A stretch of 8,193 nucleotides of DNA from Balneolales bacterium (GTDB lineage: Bacteria; Bacteroidota; Rhodothermia; Balneolales; Natronogracilivirgulaceae), in NCBI GenBank assembly GCA_007120555.1, contig SKNL01000242.1, forward strand, positions 1 to 8,193, in the 5' to 3' direction. Shown piece by piece: positions 5,834-8,193 of this stretch. The position numbers were made by a program, and so were the translations under genes. The notes under the pieces are model-generated. The model was not told the DNA's origin. It saw only the letters and a list, made by a program, of their open reading frames with translations, and ran no database searches. Numbering within the stretch: the stretch's first letter is position 1; every line of letters begins with the position of its first letter.

Positions 5834-6376
5834 ATGAACAGACAGGTCATATCGGCTGACACCGAATACCAGATCACCTATCATCCGGAACAGCATATCG
5901 CTGAGTTGGATGGTCACCCCTATCCCTATGAATGGAAAGATTTTGGCGGAGGAGAGTATCACTTGCGGACCGGTACGGGCAACTACCATGTGCAACTTCT
6001 GGAACGGCAACCCAACGGTTATCTTCTTTTTCAGGTTAACGGAAAACTCTACCGCACGCACGTCAAGGATGAGATACAGCAGCTGCTCAGTGAAATGGGG
6101 TTCAATACGGGCCCTGGAACCGGTGAGATCCGCATGACCGCTCCCATGCCCGGCAAGGTGCTGCAGATACTGGTGGATGAAGGCGGCGATGTGAACGCGG
6201 GCGATCCGCTTGTCATACTGGAAGCCATGAAGATGGAAAACGAACTGCGCGCTCCCGGGAACGGACGGATACATGCCATACACTGCCGGACCGGATCCTC
6301 CGTGGAAAAGCACCAGGTCCTGGTCACCATCCGCCATACCCCGTCAGACAGCAGCATGGGTGAGACAGGGACCTGA
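5834..6376 (+). CDS. Biotin carboxyl carrier protein (biotin/lipoyl attachment domain)
   Basis: This 180-residue protein carries the covalently bound biotin of a biotin-dependent carboxylase or decarboxylase. The C-terminal half is a typical biotinyl domain: MTAPMPGKVLQILVDEGGDV (101-120), then ILEAMKMEN (128-136) with Lys133 as the biotinylated residue, and the matching half-repeat RAPGNGRIHAIHCRTGSSV. The N-terminal 90 residues form a beta-rich region resembling the part preceding the biotin domain in acyl-CoA carboxylase alpha or oxaloacetate-decarboxylase-type carriers, which supports propionyl/acetyl-CoA carboxylase-type use over classical AccB. No carboxylase or carboxyltransferase gene is in the window, so partners must be encoded elsewhere. 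A short polar tail (about 168-180) follows the domain. ATG 5834 lacks a Shine-Dalgarno sequence and has an AT-rich leader shared with dut. Confidence 0.92.
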   Translation: MNRQVISADTEYQITYHPEQHIAELDGHPYPYEWKDFGGGEYHLRTGTGNYHVQLLERQPNGYLLFQVNGKLYRTHVKDEIQQLLSEMGFNTGPGTGEIRMTAPMPGKVLQILVDEGGDVNAGDPLVILEAMKMENELRAPGNGRIHAIHCRTGSSVEKHQVLVTIRHTPSDSSMGETGT

Positions 6377-6452
6377 GACAGAAATCGGGGACGGAAACCC
6401 GGTGAAGGCCCGGGACCAACACATATAACGATAACACTTAAAAGACGTACCA
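6377..6452 (+). other. Leader between the biotin carrier gene and murA
   Basis: These 76 bases contain a short inverted repeat CCCGG (6398-6402) / CCGGG (6410-6414) with a 7-base loop and no T run, so it is not a convincing terminator. The A-rich stretch after it, without a Shine-Dalgarno sequence, leads into the TTG start of murA. Confidence 0.3.
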
Positions 6453-7721
6453 TTGGACAAATTTCTTATCCGGGGAGGAACACCCCTCAACGGCACCATG
6501 ACCATCAGCGGATCCAAAAATGCCGCACTCCCGCTCATGGCCGCAGCACTGCTGGCTGACGGTCCGGTCACCATCAACAATGTCCCCATCCTGAACGACA
6601 TTTTTACGTTCAACAAGGTAATTGCCGAAACCGGCGCCAAAGTAAGCTACGACAAGGAGGAGCAGAAACTGACTATTGATCCGACCAGTATGGACAATTA
6701 CGTTGCGCCTTACGACCTGGTCCGCAAGATGCGCGCTTCGTTCTACATGACCGGGGCCCTGCTGGGTGCTGCGGGCCATGCCCGGGTTTCGCTTCCCGGC
6801 GGTTGCGCATGGGGCCCGCGGCCGGTGAACCTGCATCTCGAAGGATTCCGCGCTTTCGGTGCGGAGATTGAGATGGATGGCGGATATGTGATCGCCAGGG
6901 CACCGAATGACCGGCTCCCCGGCGGGTCGTTTACCATGTCGCCCAGCAGTGTCGGTGCAACGGTAAACCTGGTACTGGCTGCCGTAAGGGCCAAGGGCCG
7001 ATCTGTGATCCGGAATGCCGCCATGGAACCGGACGTGGTCAACCTCTGCGAGAACCTGAATACCCTGGGGGCGCGGATTTCCGGTGCCGGCACGCCGGTC
7101 ATCACCATTGAAGGCACGGACAGCATCCGGGCAGGCACGATCAGCAACACACCCGATCGTATCGAAACAGGTACGTTCATGATCGCTGCCGCGATGCTTC
7201 CCGGCTCCGATGTAACCCTGAAGAATACGCTGGAAAGCGACCTCGGCTCCTTCACCGACACGTTTCGAAAACTGCAGACGGGACTGGAGATCACCGGTGA
7301 TACCATCCGGGTGCGTGCGGCCGACCGGATTCCCCCCGTTTCCATCGAAACAGCCATATATCCAGGATTCCCCACCGACCTGCAGGCGCAATGGGCCACC
7401 ATGATGACACTGGCCGGCGGAAAATCGACGGTCACCGATCACATCTATCCGGACCGGTTCAGCTATGTGCCGGAGCTGGTCCGGCTTGGTGCCGACTTGG
7501 AACGCCGCGACAACATAGTGGTCATTCGCGGACGCTCGCAACTGAAGGGGGCATCCGTCATGAGCACCGACCTGCGTGCAAGCGTCAGCCTGGTCATGGC
7601 CGGACTTGCGGCGCAGGGTGAGACAGAGGTGCTGCGGGTGTACCATCTCGACCGGGGGTACGAAAGACTTGAAAACAAACTCAACGCCGTGGGTGCCCGG
7701 ATCCGGCGGATTGCAGAATAA
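6453..7721 (+). CDS. murA: UDP-N-acetylglucosamine 1-carboxyvinyltransferase
   Basis: This 422-residue cytosolic enzyme transfers enolpyruvate from phosphoenolpyruvate to UDP-GlcNAc, the first committed step of peptidoglycan synthesis and the target of fosfomycin. Active-site landmarks are intact: Lys22 in ISGSKNAALP, Arg91 and Arg94 in VRKMRAS, the catalytic loop SLPGGCAWGPRPV with Cys118 (equivalent to E. coli Cys115) and Arg123, Asp309 in YPGFPTDLQAQ, Arg376 in TDLRAS, and DRGYERLENKL (400-410) near the end. The presence of Cys rather than Asp predicts fosfomycin sensitivity. Length is close to E. coli MurA (419). The start is TTG 6453; the following DKFLIRGG aligns with the usual N-terminus, whereas the first in-frame ATG (residue 16) would remove it. 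The gene probably stands last in the + strand group. Confidence 0.97.
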   Translation: MDKFLIRGGTPLNGTMTISGSKNAALPLMAAALLADGPVTINNVPILNDIFTFNKVIAETGAKVSYDKEEQKLTIDPTSMDNYVAPYDLVRKMRASFYMTGALLGAAGHARVSLPGGCAWGPRPVNLHLEGFRAFGAEIEMDGGYVIARAPNDRLPGGSFTMSPSSVGATVNLVLAAVRAKGRSVIRNAAMEPDVVNLCENLNTLGARISGAGTPVITIEGTDSIRAGTISNTPDRIETGTFMIAAAMLPGSDVTLKNTLESDLGSFTDTFRKLQTGLEITGDTIRVRAADRIPPVSIETAIYPGFPTDLQAQWATMMTLAGGKSTVTDHIYPDRFSYVPELVRLGADLERRDNIVVIRGRSQLKGASVMSTDLRASVSLVMAGLAAQGETEVLRVYHLDRGYERLENKLNAVGARIRRIAE

Positions 7722-7730
7722 TCCGGATAT

Positions 7731-7744
7731 GCCGGCGCGCCGGC
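7731..7744. other. 14-bp perfect palindrome after murA
   Basis: GCCGGCGCGCCGGC reads identically on both strands and starts 9 bases after the murA stop. As RNA it could form a GC hairpin, but the minimal loop and the lack of a T run (GGCCTTAAG follows) make it an imperfect terminator. A role in transcription end or mRNA stability is possible. Confidence 0.4.
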
Positions 7745-7982
7745 GGCCTTAAGTAACAAAAAGTGTCATAGTTCGGATTTTTGCATTATATTATATACCG
7801 AAGTATCGGTTGAATAAAGTAGTGTCTTTCGCCCGATTGCCGGATACATCGTACAACTAAGTAATCCCGGCGAAACGACCTCCCGGTACCTGGTGTCACG
7901 AAAAGGACGCATTACAGTTGATGTAAACAGTCACATCTTCGATTTATCTCTGATTGGATGGTTTGCTGGTGGTTCTGAGGGG
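7745..7982. other. Gene-free AT-rich stretch downstream of murA
   Basis: No credible gene is present. Overlapping TATAAT hexamers occur on the - strand at 7785-7795, beside a small inverted repeat ACCGA-agta-TCGGT (7797-7810); GATGT-N8-ACATC lies around 7920-7937. An 8-base pair of inverted copies, ACATCTTC (7933-7940) and GAAGATGT (8012-8019), links it to the relic region further right. No good -35 element accompanies the TATAAT hexamers. Confidence 0.4.
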
Positions 7983-8193
7983 TTATTCCGTTACCACCCG
8001 CCAGTTTTTATGAAGATGTTCAAGAAGCGCTGTTATCGATTTTCACTAAAAGATTTTTTCAGGCAGAACAGTATGTACGAGTCAAAGAACAACACATTTT
8101 CGACTTTTTCTATAATCAGAAATTCATCGACCTTACCAATCAGAGATCTGGTTTTTGATTCCTGCATCGTCTGCTTTACAACCCGGAATCCAC
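7983..8193 (-). pseudogene. Possible frameshifted remnant of a LytTR-type DNA-binding domain
   Basis: On the - strand one frame is open from the window edge to TAA 8035-8033 (52 codons, including KVDEFLIIEKVENVLFF and then LFCLKKS). The adjacent frame continues from about 8039 to TAA 7985-7983 with SITALLEHLHKNWRVVTE. Read together across one shift, they resemble the strands and helix of a LytTR domain (strand, I-x-x-V-E-x-V-x-F-F strand, then L-x-x-L-x-x-H-L-x-x-x-W/F-R-V). The final part of the domain is missing. The resemblance is by eye only. The + strand is also open in the codon-aligned antisense frame (7979-8158) but has no start codon at its head. Chance or an unrelated relic is quite possible. 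Confidence 0.28.

Noticed and set aside
6438..7646. Long open frame of 402 codons on the - strand
   Set aside because: It lies antisense to murA, whose catalytic motifs are complete. The translation is rich in Gly, His and Arg with no recognisable domain, typical of a GC-biased antisense shadow.
8010..8193. + strand open frame beginning MKMFKKRCYRFS and running off the window
   Set aside because: It has an ATG but no ribosome binding site and no domain pattern. It overlaps the more suggestive - strand frame. It cannot be excluded because it is open at the edge.

Overview
The window looks like chromosomal DNA from a moderately GC-rich Gram-negative bacterium. A Balneolota/Rhodothermota-type member of the wider Bacteroidota group is my best guess. 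That guess is inference: it rests on the overall style of the proteins (lipoprotein, DUF3108-like exported protein, stand-alone biotin carrier), on A/T-rich leaders without a Shine-Dalgarno sequence before several genes, and on the use of TTG starts. No rRNA, tRNA, CRISPR array or insertion sequence was seen.

Layout. Positions 1-1048 (+ strand) carry the 3' end of leuB followed after 10 bases by proC, so leucine and proline biosynthesis genes sit together. Positions 1049-1476 form a long AT-rich intergenic stretch with a tandem array of about five 25-bp units, ending in a strong intrinsic terminator for the + strand. Positions 1477-4678 (- strand) hold four genes read right to left: an ArsC/YffB-like thioredoxin-fold protein, a DUF3108-like exported protein overlapping it by one base, then (after a 246-base gap with a 12-bp minisatellite) dut, and an MFS exporter that overlaps the end of dut by 4 bases and starts with TTG. 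Positions 4679-4794 are a divergent promoter region. Positions 4795-7721 (+ strand) hold an unrecognised lipoprotein, a small winged-helix-like protein, a biotin carrier protein and murA, the first committed enzyme of peptidoglycan synthesis, also with a TTG start. The last 470 bases have no intact gene. They hold a 14-bp palindrome just after murA and, at the right edge, a - strand frame that resembles a broken LytTR-type DNA-binding domain.

Functionally this is mostly housekeeping: amino acid biosynthesis (leuB, proC), nucleotide-pool hygiene (dut), biotin-dependent carboxylation (BCCP) and cell-wall synthesis (murA), plus envelope proteins of unknown role. I did not find a clear novel multi-gene system. 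The most unusual parts are non-coding: the 25-bp array with a distant terminator (possible small RNA or regulatory 3' UTR), the 12-bp array, a near-identical leader shared by dut and the biotin carrier gene, an inverted repeat enclosing a TATAAT box next to the small winged-helix gene, and A8/T8 runs near the starts of three genes.
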